From Pseudovibrio sp. Alg231-02 (GTDB lineage Bacteria; Pseudomonadota; Alphaproteobacteria; Rhizobiales; Stappiaceae), in contig NZ_FREX01000002.1 of the NCBI RefSeq assembly GCF_900143565.1, positions 372,001-436,000 of the forward strand: a stretch of 64,000 nt of DNA, in the 5' to 3' direction. The position numbers and the translations under genes are program-made. Under the pieces are notes generated by a model that saw nothing but the letters and a program-made list of their open reading frames with translations, was not told the DNA's origin and made no database searches. This document shows, piece after piece, positions 8,862-18,026 of this stretch; position 1 is the stretch's first letter, and each line of letters starts with the position of its first letter.

Positions 8862-10283
8862 ATGTCTCTGACGGGGATGCAGCTGAATGTTACACGCAAT
8901 GCCGAGGGGATCGACAAAGCGATTGCGCTCTTGAATGAGAAGTTTGGCGACCGTTGCCAGACATCCATGAGCTTGCGGGAGCAGCATGGGCATACGACAT
9001 CATGGCTACCAAACCAGCCGCCGGATGCTGTTGTCTTTGTACAGTCGACCGAGGAAGTCTCTGAAATCGTAAAGCTTTGTGCTGACCTGCGTGTGCCGAT
9101 CATTCCGTTTGGCAGTGGTTCTTCTTTGGAAGGGCATCTGAATGCACCGGGGGGCGGTATCTCGCTGGACCTCTCTCAGATGAATGAAGTTGTCTCAGTG
9201 CATGCCGAGGATTTGGACTGTGTGGTTCAGCCGGGTGTGACGCGCAAGCAGCTCAATGCTTACTTGCGTGATACTGGCTTGTTTTTCCCGATTGATCCGG
9301 GCGCTGATGCCACTATTGGTGGCATGACGGCGACGCGGGCTTCTGGCACCAATGCGGTGCTTTATGGGACGATGAAGGATATGGTTCTGGCGCTGACGGT
9401 TGTCATGCCTGACGGGACCATTGTGAAGACTGGAAGCCGTGCCAAGAAATCGTCTGCGGGATATGACCTGACGCGCTTGATGGTTGGCTCGGAAGGTACG
9501 CTTGGGGTGATCACTGAGATTACGTTGAAGCTGAAGGGTATACCTGAAGCAATTTCAGGTGGAATTGCCTCGTTCGATAGCATTGCGGATTGCTGCAACA
9601 CGGTTATTGAGGCGGTGCAGTATGGCATACCCGTTGCCCGTATGGAGCTGTTAGACACACTGACCGTCCAATCCGTTAACGCCTATTCAAAGCTGGATTT
9701 GCCAGAATCACCGTTGCTGCTTGTGGAATTCCACGGCTCTGAGGCTGGTGTGAGAGAACAGGCTGAGCGGTTTGGTGAGATTGCGGCTGAAAACTCTTTG
9801 AAAAAATTTGAATGGGCGACCGATCCCGAAGAGCGCAACAAGCTTTGGGCCGCGCGGCATGACGCTTATTGGGCTGGCCTTGGTCTGGCACCTGAGCGAA
9901 CCGGACTGTCGACAGATGTCTGTGTGCCGATCTCTCGTCTGGCCGACTGTGTGACGGCTACACACGATGACATCGAAGAAAATGGTCTGATTGGTCCGAT
10001 AGTTGGCCATGTTGGTGACGGCAACTTTCATGTTCTTGTTTTGACGGACCTGACTGACCCTGAGGACATTGCCAAGTCTGAGGCGTTTGTTGAACGGCTG
10101 AACTATCGTGCGATTGAGCTGGGCGGAACCTGTACTGGTGAGCATGGTGTGGGGCAGGGCAAGATGAAATATCTGCCTAAGGAACATGGTGCAGGGGTGG
10201 CTGTGATGGCCGCCATCAAACGTAGTCTTGACCCGCTGAATATTATGAACCCCGGTAAGATTGTTGCCTTAGATACCGAGTAA
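8862..10283 (+). CDS. FAD-linked oxidase, GlcD/D-lactate dehydrogenase type
   Basis: A flavin oxidoreductase of the FAD-binding PCMH/VAO family that oxidises D-2-hydroxy acids such as D-lactate or glycolate, passing electrons to quinone or cytochrome. The 473-residue protein has the FAD-pyrophosphate loop PFGSGSSLEGH near residue 83, GADATIGGMTATRASGTNA near 146, and C-terminal signatures HVGDGNFHVL and CTGEHGVGQGK near residues 385 and 425. The ATG at 8862 has GGGAGG 7 bases upstream. Single FAD subunit without GlcE/GlcF neighbours favours D-lactate dehydrogenase (cytochrome); the substrate is an inference. Confidence 0.9.
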   Translation: MSLTGMQLNVTRNAEGIDKAIALLNEKFGDRCQTSMSLREQHGHTTSWLPNQPPDAVVFVQSTEEVSEIVKLCADLRVPIIPFGSGSSLEGHLNAPGGGISLDLSQMNEVVSVHAEDLDCVVQPGVTRKQLNAYLRDTGLFFPIDPGADATIGGMTATRASGTNAVLYGTMKDMVLALTVVMPDGTIVKTGSRAKKSSAGYDLTRLMVGSEGTLGVITEITLKLKGIPEAISGGIASFDSIADCCNTVIEAVQYGIPVARMELLDTLTVQSVNAYSKLDLPESPLLLVEFHGSEAGVREQAERFGEIAAENSLKKFEWATDPEERNKLWAARHDAYWAGLGLAPERTGLSTDVCVPISRLADCVTATHDDIEENGLIGPIVGHVGDGNFHVLVLTDLTDPEDIAKSEAFVERLNYRAIELGGTCTGEHGVGQGKMKYLPKEHGAGVAVMAAIKRSLDPLNIMNPGKIVALDTE

Positions 10284-10455
10284 AGAAGTGCCATAAATAC
10301 GCACTTGCTTCGATCCGTTCGGAAACATTGCCTTAAGTCGTTGCTGTCGTCTTGTTCCTGCTGTAATTCACATAGACAAACAAGTGTTTGCATGCAGCTC
10401 ATAGGCGGACAGCGCGGCAAGGCGTGAGGTTCGAAGTGGGTAAAGGAGCTTAACG

Positions 10456-13400
10456 TTGAATTCGGTTTACATCACCGTCGGTGGGACTTTGATCTTGGCG
10501 CTGGTCATCGCGCTTGTTGGCCCTTTGGTCATCGATTGGTCAGCTTATCGTTCCCTGTTTGAAAGCTATGGTGAGAAAGTTCTGGGGCATCAGGTGACGA
10601 TCCTCGGTGAGACCGATGTCCAGCTGCTGCCTGCTCCCTACGTGAAGCTCTCTGACGTTCGTGTTGGTGCTGTCGAAGATCCGTTGATGACGATCAAAGG
10701 ATTTGAAGGCCGTATTGAATTGCCTTCGCTTTTGCGCGGAGAAGTGCACGTTACTGAGATGAAACTCAACGAGCCGGAGCTTAACCTTTCTCTTGATGAG
10801 GATGGCCGTCTTGATGTTTTGCAAACCAACTCCCGCCGTTCCGTTATTTCTGAAATTGACCCGACCTCGCTTATTCTGGAAGGCGTGAGCGTTCAAAATG
10901 GATCTGTCGTGCTGACTGATGCACGGACGGGAGAAGTACGCCGCGCAGGCAATGCGAACCTTGAGCTTTATGCTGGCGGTTTGCAGGGGCCTTTCAAAGC
11001 GGAAGGTGCGATGCTTTATGAAGGTGTGCCTTACACGCTGAAAATTGGTAGTGGCCGTGTTGAGCGCAATGGTCAGATCAGGGTTAAGACGCAGGTGTCT
11101 CCTGCAAATGTTGCAGCTCAATTCTCAACGGATGGTTTCCTGACACACCAGAACGGTGTGGTCTCCTATTACGGAGATGCCGAGGTTCAATCTGTTGTTA
11201 GTGAAGGCTCTGATGCGCTGGAATGGGCCGGGAAGAGTAAGTTTAATCTGGACGGTGAGCGGCTGGAACTGACTGAGAGTACTTTGCGTCTTGGCTCAGA
11301 AGATCGCCCGATTACCGCTGAAGGTGGCGGTATTTATCGTTTTGGTCCAGAGCCAGAATTTCAGGCTGTTGCTCAGTTTAAACAGGTTGATCTGGACCGG
11401 ATGATTGGTGGTGGGCCACAGCGTCCGCTGGTTCCAACTGATGCCGTTCTTACGCGACTGGCTGGCGGCTTGCAGTCTCTGCCCTTGCTGGATGTGAAAG
11501 GCAATATGGATCTGACCGTGCCTGTTGTGGTGGCCGGCGGTTCTGTTGTTTCCAATCTGAGTGCCTTACTTGAATCGACAGGCACTGGCTGGAAGATTGA
11601 TGAGCTCTCTGGTGAGTTGCCGGGTCGTAGCCTCTTCAAGACCAGTGGTTACCTGGAGCTGCGTGGCTCTGCTGGCTATCAGGGTGACTGGGAGATTTCT
11701 TCTCGTCAGCCACATCAGCTGGCGCATTGGTGGTTGGGAGAGCGGAAGGATGCTTCCAAACGTCTGTCTCCTGTTGCGTTGAGAGGCCGTGTTGAAGCTG
11801 GTTCCGGTGCTCTGCGACTGCCTGATTTGCGGATAGATGCTGGAGATGTGCGCAGTGTTGGCTTGATTTCATTTGAGCATCCGCTTGATCGCAGCCCGTT
11901 GATCACTGTTGATATGGATAGTGACCGGGTCAATCTGGATGAAATCCAGCGTTATGTGGAAGCGTTTACGGGTAAGAAGATCAAGCCCAGTGCGGTTGAT
12001 ATGTCCATACGGCTTTACGCCGATGAGCTTGTTGCCAGTGGCGTGAAAGCAAAAAGCATGGCGGTGAGTGCGAGCCTGAGCCGGGATGCGCTTTCAATCG
12101 AGCAGCTGAAAATTCGTGATTTTGCTGGTGCTTACATTGATATGAAGGGCCGCATTGATGACCTAAGCACGACGCCGCAGGGGAATATCAAAGGCACGCT
12201 GACAGCATCGTCTCTGACTGGAGCGGTTGCTGTTTTGGAAGAATATGCACCTGACCATCCGTTGATTGAGCGCCTGAAAACAGCTGCTCCGGATCTTGCA
12301 CCTGCCAGCCTTAAAGCTGAGCTTTCTGCCTATGCTGAGAAGGGGCGGACGGATATGTCTTTGAACCTTTTTGGTGAGGTTGGCGTCAGTGATCTGGATT
12401 TGAATGGCACCTTTGAAGGCCGCATTGATGACTTTGCAGAAGGTGACCTTTATGCGGAAATGACGCTTGGTGGCAAAGATGGCGTCAAAGTGCTTCGACA
12501 GCTTGGGTTTGAGGCTATCCCAATCACGCAACTGCAACCGGGAGAGGTTCGTCTTTCCTTGTCTGGCAGTCCGCGCGATCAACTGGCCTTTGGTTTTTCA
12601 AGTGACCTTGTTGGGTTGAAGATCCTCTCCGATGGGACCGTACGGGTTCCGAACCGATCTGCTGCTGTCTGGTCTGCCAAGGTTGCGTTGCAGTCTGATG
12701 ATCTGGCGGATTATGGACTGGCATTTGGCAAGATTTATCCAATTTACTCCGGTCCTCTCAAAGCGAACCTGAGTGGTCAGTTTGAAGGCCGCGGGCGGGA
12801 CTTCAAACTCTCAGATCTGAAAGGCCAGCTGGCTAATATGGATCTGTCTGGTGATCTTGAAGGTACTTTGAAGAAGGGTGGACCTTTAGAAGCATCCGGC
12901 AAGCTGAAATTGTCCGAGCTTGATATGCGCAGTTTGAGTGAACTGCTGCTGGGAGCCAATGTTTGGGCCGGTGTGCTTCAGGAAGATTCTGTGTGGTCCT
13001 CGCAGGCGCTGGGGCAAGGCCTTGCTGATGGTGTGGATCTGACACTTGATGTGAAGAGCGACCGCGCTTTGTTCAGTGATGAGTTCCGACTGGACGCCGC
13101 AAGTGGTCAGCTTCGGTTACGTTCGGATCAGCTGTCTATCAATGAAGGGACTGGCCGGTTTGCAGGAGGCGAGTTCTCTGGTGCCTTTGATTTGCGGCGG
13201 GATCAGGGACAGGCGAGCCTTTCTGGCAGGTTCCGGCTGGATGATGTTGATTTTGCAGAGTTAGCCTGGACTGATGAAGGTCGCGCTTTAGCAACAGGTA
13301 AGCTGCAGGCGATTGCTGAGTTTGAAGGAAGCGGACGCACAATTTCCGGTCTTGTGGCTGGTCTTTCAGGTGGTGGTACTTTCAGCGTTACTGATGGTGT

Positions 13401-14520
13401 AATTCGCCGGATCAACCCAGCGGCCTTTGACCTCGTGATCAAGGCTGCGGATGCAGGTCTTGAGCTGGATGAGGCTGCTATTCAAAACACCTTTGCGGAC
13501 CATCTGGATGCGGGCTCTATATCGTTCAACCGGGTTGACGGGTCCCTGGGCATTGCCAGTGGGCGGATCCGGGCGCGTAACATCTCCGTTGATACTGCCG
13601 GGACCACGCTGTTTGGCTCTGCGCTTGTTGATCTGGAGAAGTGGGCGCTGACGGGCGATGTTTCCATGAAGACCCGTGATGAAGCGCAAAAGGTTGCGGG
13701 TGCTGAGCCTCAGGTCGCTATCTTGTATTCTGGTCCGCTGGAAAACCCAGTGCGCAAGCTGGATACGGGGCCTTTGCTCTCCTATCTCAATCTTCGTGCG
13801 ATTGAACTGAATGTGAAACGCATTGAGGAAGAGCAGCGCAAGATTGCTGAGCAAGAGCGCATGCTTGATGAGCTGAAGAAAAAGCGGGAAGAGGAAGCCG
13901 CCCAAAAAGCGAAGGCTGCTGAGGACGCGGAAAAGGCTCGGCAAGCTGAAGCTGCCACCGCCGCTGAACGTAGGCAACAGGCGCAGGCAGACAAAAAGGC
14001 GAAAGCCCGTGCCGCCCGCCTGGCAGCTGAGGAAGAAGCGCGCAAGGCGAAAGCTGTTGAGGCTGTGAAGCGGGCTGAGGAAGCTCAGAAAGCGATAGAT
14101 GCGAAAGCCAAAGCTGCGGCTGAAGCGCAAGCTAAGGCCGATGTTGAGAGCAACAAGAGCACTGTACAGGACTTTAGTGCGCGTATTCGGTCTGTTCTTG
14201 ACGGAGACGCCACTGCAAAAAAGCCCGTTAGCCCCTCTGTTGCAATCGTTGACCCGCCGAAACCGCGCGCGAAATCCAGCCTACCTGCATTGGAAGCTCC
14301 GGTGACCATTGGTGGCGTGAACGAGGCGACGGTGCCAGCGGGAGAGGTTGACCTGCTTGGGCCTATCATCCAGTCAGGTGCTCCGAAAAATCTTGGCGTG
14401 CTTGAGGCCGGCAATGACAATCAGGTTTTGCGTGGACCTCTGCCTGATTTGCAGACTGATGAGCGGGGAGCGCCTAAATTCATTGAGCTGCCAGGTGGTC
14501 GCCTGCTGCAGGTTAACTGA
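10456..14520 (+). CDS. AsmA-family envelope protein
   Basis: A 1354-residue AsmA/TamB-type protein. These are tethered to the inner membrane and reach through the periplasm as beta-sheet grooves for lipid transport and outer-membrane maintenance. One N-terminal helix (residues 5-25) anchors it. The bulk is repetitive beta-rich sequence, and the AsmA C-terminal region (about 950-1110) has the motif GLVAGLSGGGTFSV. From about 1120 to 1230 comes an Ala/Lys/Glu-rich coiled coil, then a Pro-rich tail. The start is TTG at 10456, supported by AAAGGAGC just upstream. The coiled-coil tail is longer than in simple AsmA proteins. Confidence 0.88.
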   Translation: MNSVYITVGGTLILALVIALVGPLVIDWSAYRSLFESYGEKVLGHQVTILGETDVQLLPAPYVKLSDVRVGAVEDPLMTIKGFEGRIELPSLLRGEVHVTEMKLNEPELNLSLDEDGRLDVLQTNSRRSVISEIDPTSLILEGVSVQNGSVVLTDARTGEVRRAGNANLELYAGGLQGPFKAEGAMLYEGVPYTLKIGSGRVERNGQIRVKTQVSPANVAAQFSTDGFLTHQNGVVSYYGDAEVQSVVSEGSDALEWAGKSKFNLDGERLELTESTLRLGSEDRPITAEGGGIYRFGPEPEFQAVAQFKQVDLDRMIGGGPQRPLVPTDAVLTRLAGGLQSLPLLDVKGNMDLTVPVVVAGGSVVSNLSALLESTGTGWKIDELSGELPGRSLFKTSGYLELRGSAGYQGDWEISSRQPHQLAHWWLGERKDASKRLSPVALRGRVEAGSGALRLPDLRIDAGDVRSVGLISFEHPLDRSPLITVDMDSDRVNLDEIQRYVEAFTGKKIKPSAVDMSIRLYADELVASGVKAKSMAVSASLSRDALSIEQLKIRDFAGAYIDMKGRIDDLSTTPQGNIKGTLTASSLTGAVAVLEEYAPDHPLIERLKTAAPDLAPASLKAELSAYAEKGRTDMSLNLFGEVGVSDLDLNGTFEGRIDDFAEGDLYAEMTLGGKDGVKVLRQLGFEAIPITQLQPGEVRLSLSGSPRDQLAFGFSSDLVGLKILSDGTVRVPNRSAAVWSAKVALQSDDLADYGLAFGKIYPIYSGPLKANLSGQFEGRGRDFKLSDLKGQLANMDLSGDLEGTLKKGGPLEASGKLKLSELDMRSLSELLLGANVWAGVLQEDSVWSSQALGQGLADGVDLTLDVKSDRALFSDEFRLDAASGQLRLRSDQLSINEGTGRFAGGEFSGAFDLRRDQGQASLSGRFRLDDVDFAELAWTDEGRALATGKLQAIAEFEGSGRTISGLVAGLSGGGTFSVTDGVIRRINPAAFDLVIKAADAGLELDEAAIQNTFADHLDAGSISFNRVDGSLGIASGRIRARNISVDTAGTTLFGSALVDLEKWALTGDVSMKTRDEAQKVAGAEPQVAILYSGPLENPVRKLDTGPLLSYLNLRAIELNVKRIEEEQRKIAEQERMLDELKKKREEEAAQKAKAAEDAEKARQAEAATAAERRQQAQADKKAKARAARLAAEEEARKAKAVEAVKRAEEAQKAIDAKAKAAAEAQAKADVESNKSTVQDFSARIRSVLDGDATAKKPVSPSVAIVDPPKPRAKSSLPALEAPVTIGGVNEATVPAGEVDLLGPIIQSGAPKNLGVLEAGNDNQVLRGPLPDLQTDERGAPKFIELPGGRLLQVN

Positions 14521-14734
14521 CCAGTTGGGTCTGAAAGTGTTTGAGCACGGCGACGCGGATGCAGCTTGAGAGATTGTTTTCCGGGTTTCGCTCATCATCA
14601 ATTGAGGCGATGGTCGCGGTAATATTTTTACCCTGACTTCGCGCAAAGTCTTCCAGCCCAGACCAGAACTCCGGCTCCAGCGTGATGCTGGTTCTATGTC
14701 CGTGTAGGGTGATCGAGCGTTTCTTGAGGCTCAT
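14513..14734 (-). CDS. Ribbon-helix-helix domain protein (RHH_4 type)
   Basis: A 73-residue protein with an N-terminal beta strand (KKRSITLHGHRTSITLEPE) followed by two helices (FWSGLEDFARSQG and NLSSCIRVAVLKHFQ), the ribbon-helix-helix pattern of small DNA-binding proteins. It ends 8 bases inside the convergent AsmA gene. It sits in a small run with a DUF4169 gene and sspB on the same strand, a grouping common in alphaproteobacteria. A second RHH protein of the same type lies at 46692-47069. Confidence 0.85.
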   Translation of the reverse strand: MSLKKRSITLHGHRTSITLEPEFWSGLEDFARSQGKNITATIASIDDERNPENNLSSCIRVAVLKHFQTQLVS

Positions 14735-14743
14735 AAGGATGCC

Positions 14744-14965
14744 TCACTCTTTATCTGCTGGTGATGAAGAAGAGACGGAGGCCAACTTATGACCTTCAAA
14801 GCGCTTTGTCTGCAGGTCTGCTTCTGCATTTTCCTGAGATTTTTCGGCTTTTGAACGCCCGAACTTCCGGCGGTTTTCCGCTGCGGACTGGGCTTTGCTG
14901 TCTCTGGCCTTTTGTTTGCGGGCCTGACGCAGGTTAACAACGGTCGCGCTCATACAATCACCCAT
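14744..14965 (-). CDS. DUF4169 family protein
   Basis: A 73-residue, highly charged protein beginning MGDCMSATVVNLRQARKQKAR, characteristic of the alphaproteobacterial DUF4169 family; the second methionine (MSATVVNL, 14953) may be the true start. Predicted to be mostly helical or disordered and basic. Its function is unknown. It lies 9 bases upstream of the RHH gene, probably in one transcript with sspB. Confidence 0.8.
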   Translation of the reverse strand: MGDCMSATVVNLRQARKQKARDSKAQSAAENRRKFGRSKAEKSQENAEADLQTKRFEGHKLASVSSSSPADKE

Positions 14966-15010
14966 TACATGACGTTGATGAGCCGACCGCTCTTATCTTG
15001 ATCGGACGGA

Positions 15011-15622
15011 TCAGCTCTTCTTACGGAAAGCATCCAGAGAAACAACCTGCGCACTTCCGTTATCATCTTTGGAAGTCTCGTCAGAGTCAGTTTTCTCTTT
15101 CTCGTCCTCAGAGTCTGAAGCTGTCTCTTCTGTTTCGGAAGCAGCTGCGTTAGCTTCTTCTTTTTCGTCCTGTTCGACAGCCGATTCCAGACGTGCATGG
15201 AACTCTTCTACAGAGTCCAGATCACGTTCCGCAATGCGGAATTCTGCAGGCAGTTCTTCACCGGTCTTGCCAGGCTCAAACTCAAGAGCAAACTGGACAG
15301 ACGGGTCGAAGAAACCCTTGATTGCAGAGAACGGAACATACAAATGCTCCGGAACACCACCAAAGGACAAACCAACCTCGAAAGCGTGCTCAGTGATCTG
15401 CAGGTCCCAGAACTGGTGCTGCAGCACGATCGTCATTTCTTTCGGGTAACGTTCCCTTAAGCGGTTTGAAATCTTGACGCCAGGGGCCGTGGTTTCAAAG
15501 GCAATGTAAAAATGGTGCTCTCCGGGAAGTCCTGCCCGGTTGACCTCAACCAATATCTTTCGGACTGCGTTTCTCAACGCGTCCTGAATGATGATGTCAT
15601 AGCGGATTAAATCTTCAGCCAT
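15011..15622 (-). CDS. sspB: SspB-type ClpXP adaptor
   Basis: Alphaproteobacterial SspB binds ssrA-tagged and other proteins and hands them to ClpXP. The 203-residue protein has the SspB fold region at about 1-125 (RYDIIIQDALRNAVRKIL, FYIAFETTAPGVKIS, MTIVLQHQFWDL, FGGVPEHLYVPFSAI), then a long acidic Glu/Ser/Asp-rich linker, and a short C-terminal tail (AQVVSLDAFRKKS) that fits the ClpX-docking motif. The start at the internal methionine (MAEDLIRYD, 15622) is preferred over one three codons upstream because the conserved domain begins there. It lies just downstream of ssrA on the same strand, the RNA that encodes the tag it recognises. Confidence 0.9.
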   Translation of the reverse strand: MAEDLIRYDIIIQDALRNAVRKILVEVNRAGLPGEHHFYIAFETTAPGVKISNRLRERYPKEMTIVLQHQFWDLQITEHAFEVGLSFGGVPEHLYVPFSAIKGFFDPSVQFALEFEPGKTGEELPAEFRIAERDLDSVEEFHARLESAVEQDEKEEANAAASETEETASDSEDEKEKTDSDETSKDDNGSAQVVSLDAFRKKS

Positions 15623-15680
15623 GTCCGGCACCGCTCATCCTTTGCGTTCTTATTCGGCCTAACTATAGCGTAGAGGCGAC

Positions 15681-15742
15681 AAAAAGGCCTGTCTTTTATT
15701 TCTATACCTTGAATAGGCATAGAATAAGGAAAGAGCCTTTTA
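15681..15742 (-). terminator. Terminator-like structure after ssrA
   Basis: On the minus strand AAAAGGC pairs with GCCTTTT, enclosing an inner stem CTATGCC/GGTATAG, and a run of five T ends the structure. It separates ssrA from sspB. Confidence 0.6.
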
Positions 15743-15744
15743 AC

Positions 15745-16075
15745 ACTAAAGTGGAGGCTTCTGTTGCCAGGTGCCTCCGAACCCCGCCTGAAGGTGCTAA
15801 CCAACGGGACTTAGTGGACTACCGGAACTGCATTACGCAGCTACAGCGTTGTCCATAGCGTAGTTGTCATTTGCAACTATCATTTTGGTCCGATAACGGT
15901 GGTACCATGCCGAGCAAAAACAAAGCCTTTACGCCCTCGTCGATCCTGTTTCGCCCCCCCGAAGACCGCTGGAGTACAACGGGCTTTGGTGGAGGCGCCG
16001 GGTACCGCCCCCGGGTCCGAATGGTTTATTGCGCTCGCAATTTATTGCCGTAGCCAGCGAACTGGCAGGGGGAAT
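15745..16075 (-). ncRNA. ssrA: tmRNA, circularly permuted two-piece type
   Basis: tmRNA rescues stalled ribosomes and adds a degradation tag. Here it is permuted, as in alphaproteobacteria: the acceptor piece is transcribed first (about 16075-15987), then a short intervening segment, then the coding piece (about 15958-15745). The acceptor piece ends with T-arm CCGGG/CCCGG, acceptor strand CGCCTCC, A, and CCA at 15989-15987. It pairs with GGGGGCG at 15958-15952. The tag frame runs from 15874 to 15833: GCA resume codon, then ANDNYAMDNAVAA and TAA. A TTCG-capped GCCAG/CTGGC hairpin lies at the 5' end of the acceptor piece. The ends are estimates. Confidence 0.92.
15833..15874 (-). CDS. tmRNA tag reading frame (ANDNYAMDNAVAA)
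   Basis: The 13-codon proteolysis tag with TAA stop. It starts with a GCA resume codon. The AND.. start and the ..AVAA end match alphaproteobacterial tags (Caulobacter ANDNFAEEFAVAA). The C-terminal VAA is the ClpX-binding part; the N-terminal AND.Y is the SspB-binding part. Confidence 0.9.
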   Translation of the reverse strand, partial: ANDNYAMDNAVAA

Positions 16076-16377
16076 ATAGGTGCACGCACTGGCAAATGGA
16101 AGGGCAAAAGCTATCGGTTACTGTTGCAAGGCTAAGAGAACCTGTTGACAAAGCGGCATATTCACAGGCCAATTTGAACAAGTGGTGGTGTTGAAGATTT
16201 GTAAATGACGCTTTTGCGGGGATTTGCCTAAGGCGGAAGCACTCAAGCTATTTTCCCGGTCTTTTTATCGACGGAAGCTTGGGGTAAGACCCCGTATGCA
16301 AGATGGCACAGAGGCGATTTTCGGTAGATTGGCTATACTGTGCGCGACTCGAATCGTAAAACAGGAGATGATCCTTC
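16076..16377. other. Intergenic region between ssrA and thyA
   Basis: Just above the acceptor piece on the minus strand CTTCCA, 18 bases, then TATATT is a plausible ssrA promoter (16075-16104). On the plus strand TATACT at 16334-16339 is a plausible -10 element for thyA, and AGGAG lies 10 bases before its GTG start. No gene is visible. Confidence 0.5.
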
Positions 16378-17172
16378 GTGCAGCAATATCTAGAGCTGAT
16401 GCGCCGTATCATGGATGAAGGTGTGGTCAAGGAAGATCGCACTGGGACAGGCACCAAGTCTGTCTTTGGTCATCAGATGCGGTTTGATCTGTCCAAGGGC
16501 TTTCCGGTTGTTACGACCAAGAAATTGCACCTGAGATCTATCATTTATGAGCTGCTCTGGTTTTTGGCGGGTGATACCAACATCAAGTACCTTAAAGACA
16601 ATAAGGTGCGCATTTGGGATGAGTGGGCAGATGAGAATGGTGACCTGGGGCCAGTCTATGGTTATCAGTGGCGCTCCTGGCCCAAGCCTGACGGTGGCTC
16701 TATCGACCAGATTGCCAATGTGGTGCAGCAGATCAAAACGAACCCGGATAGCCGCCGGTTGATTGTTTCTGCCTGGAATCCTGCACTTGTTGACGATATG
16801 GCGTTGCCGCCTTGTCATTCGCTGTTCCAGTTTTACGTGGCAAACGGCAAGCTTTCCTGTCAGCTTTACCAACGTTCTGCAGATGTGTTCCTGGGTGTTC
16901 CGTTCAACATCGCTTCTTATGCATTGCTGACCATGATGATTGCACAGGTTTGCGATCTGGAACCTGGTGATTTTGTTCATACGCTTGGTGATGCGCATCT
17001 TTATTCAAATCATATGGAGCAGGCTGAGCTTCAGCTTTCCAGAGAGCTGCGCGCCTTGCCTGTTATGCATATCAATCCAGAAGTGAAGGATATCTTCGGG
17101 TTCTGCTACGAGGACTTTGCTTTGGAAGGTTATGACCCGCATCCACACATCAAAGGTGTTGTTGCGGTCTAG
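16378..17172 (+). CDS. thyA: Thymidylate synthase
   Basis: ThyA methylates dUMP to dTMP using methylene-tetrahydrofolate. The 264 residues match the Escherichia coli length. Visible motifs are the catalytic cysteine in [13 protein letters not shown] near residue 146, the phosphate-binding arginines in [11 protein letters not shown], and the C-terminal IKGVVAV. The start is GTG, giving [14 protein letters not shown] in line with the family N-terminus. AGGAG is 10 bases upstream. It heads a run with kdsB, a phosphatase and folA; folA regenerates the folate it consumes. Confidence 0.97.
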   Translation: MQQYLELMRRIMDEGVVKEDRTGTGTKSVFGHQMRFDLSKGFPVVTTKKLHLRSIIYELLWFLAGDTNIKYLKDNKVRIWDEWADENGDLGPVYGYQWRSWPKPDGGSIDQIANVVQQIKTNPDSRRLIVSAWNPALVDDMALPPCHSLFQFYVANGKLSCQLYQRSADVFLGVPFNIASYALLTMMIAQVCDLEPGDFVHTLGDAHLYSNHMEQAELQLSRELRALPVMHINPEVKDIFGFCYEDFALEGYDPHPHIKGVVAV

Positions 17173-17201
17173 TTGTCTTTGGTTTTTTAAAAGGAGTTCC
17201 C

Positions 17202-18026
17202 ATGCGAACCCTTATTTGCGTTCCGGCGCGTATTGGATCAACTCGTTTTCCGCGCAAGCCGCTGCACCCAATCAGTGGCCGCAGCTTGCTGGAGCGTGTT
17301 GTGCAGGTTGCTCGTGTTGCGGCGAAGCAAACTGGTTCTGACTATGTGGTCGCGGTGGACCATGAAGAGGTTGCCGAGCATTGCCGCCATATCGGTGCGC
17401 CCTTTGTGATGACTGATCCGGAGCATCCATCGGGTACGGACCGGGCGCTTGCTGCTTCCAGAGTGCATGGCACGCATCCTGAGTTCGTTTTAAACCTGCA
17501 GGGTGATGCGCCGTTTACACCGCCTGAGCATGTTTCTGCGTTGATTCAGGCTGCTGCAATGCGTCCTGATGCGGATGTGTTCACGCCTGTTATTCGGCTG
17601 GACTGGAACGGGTTGGACGAGCTCCGTGAGCACAAGAAGGCTCATCCGTTTTCCGGCACAACTTGTGTGCGCAGGGATGAGGGAACGGCTCTGTGGTTCT
17701 CCAAGAATATTCTTCCGGCCATTCGTAAAGAAGAGAAACTGCGGGAGAGCGACAAGCTTTCTCCTGTCTTCCGCCATATCGGGCTTTATGGCTACCGCGT
17801 TGACGCTCTTGAGCGCTTCAACGAGCTTGGGCTTGGGTACTACGAGCAGATGGAAGGGCTTGAACAGCTTCGTTTTCTGGAAAACGGTATGGTTGTTCAT
17901 GCGGAAGAAGTGCAGCCGCCTAAACTTTCCATGTCTGGTGTGGATACGCCAAGCGATGCGGAGCTTGCTGCACAATTGATTGCTAAATTTGGCGACCCGT
18001 TTGATCATTTGGAGACTGGCCTTTGA
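17202..18026 (+). CDS. kdsB: 3-deoxy-manno-octulosonate cytidylyltransferase
   Basis: KdsB activates Kdo with CTP to CMP-Kdo for lipopolysaccharide core synthesis in the cytoplasm. The 274-residue protein starts with the nucleotide-binding motif CVPARIGSTRFPRKPL and has LNLQGDAPF near residue 97 and FRHIGLYGYR near 188, all family hallmarks. AAGGAG lies before the ATG. Its last four bases overlap the next gene's TTG start. Related nonulosonate cytidylyltransferases share these motifs, but spacing fits KdsB. Confidence 0.9.
   Translation: MRTLICVPARIGSTRFPRKPLHPISGRSLLERVVQVARVAAKQTGSDYVVAVDHEEVAEHCRHIGAPFVMTDPEHPSGTDRALAASRVHGTHPEFVLNLQGDAPFTPPEHVSALIQAAAMRPDADVFTPVIRLDWNGLDELREHKKAHPFSGTTCVRRDEGTALWFSKNILPAIRKEEKLRESDKLSPVFRHIGLYGYRVDALERFNELGLGYYEQMEGLEQLRFLENGMVVHAEEVQPPKLSMSGVDTPSDAELAAQLIAKFGDPFDHLETGL

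Noticed and set aside
8621-9103. Minus-strand frame with a possible 80-residue membrane protein at its end
   Set aside because: It overlaps the well-supported oxidase start and lacks a ribosome site; one hydrophobic stretch alone is weak.
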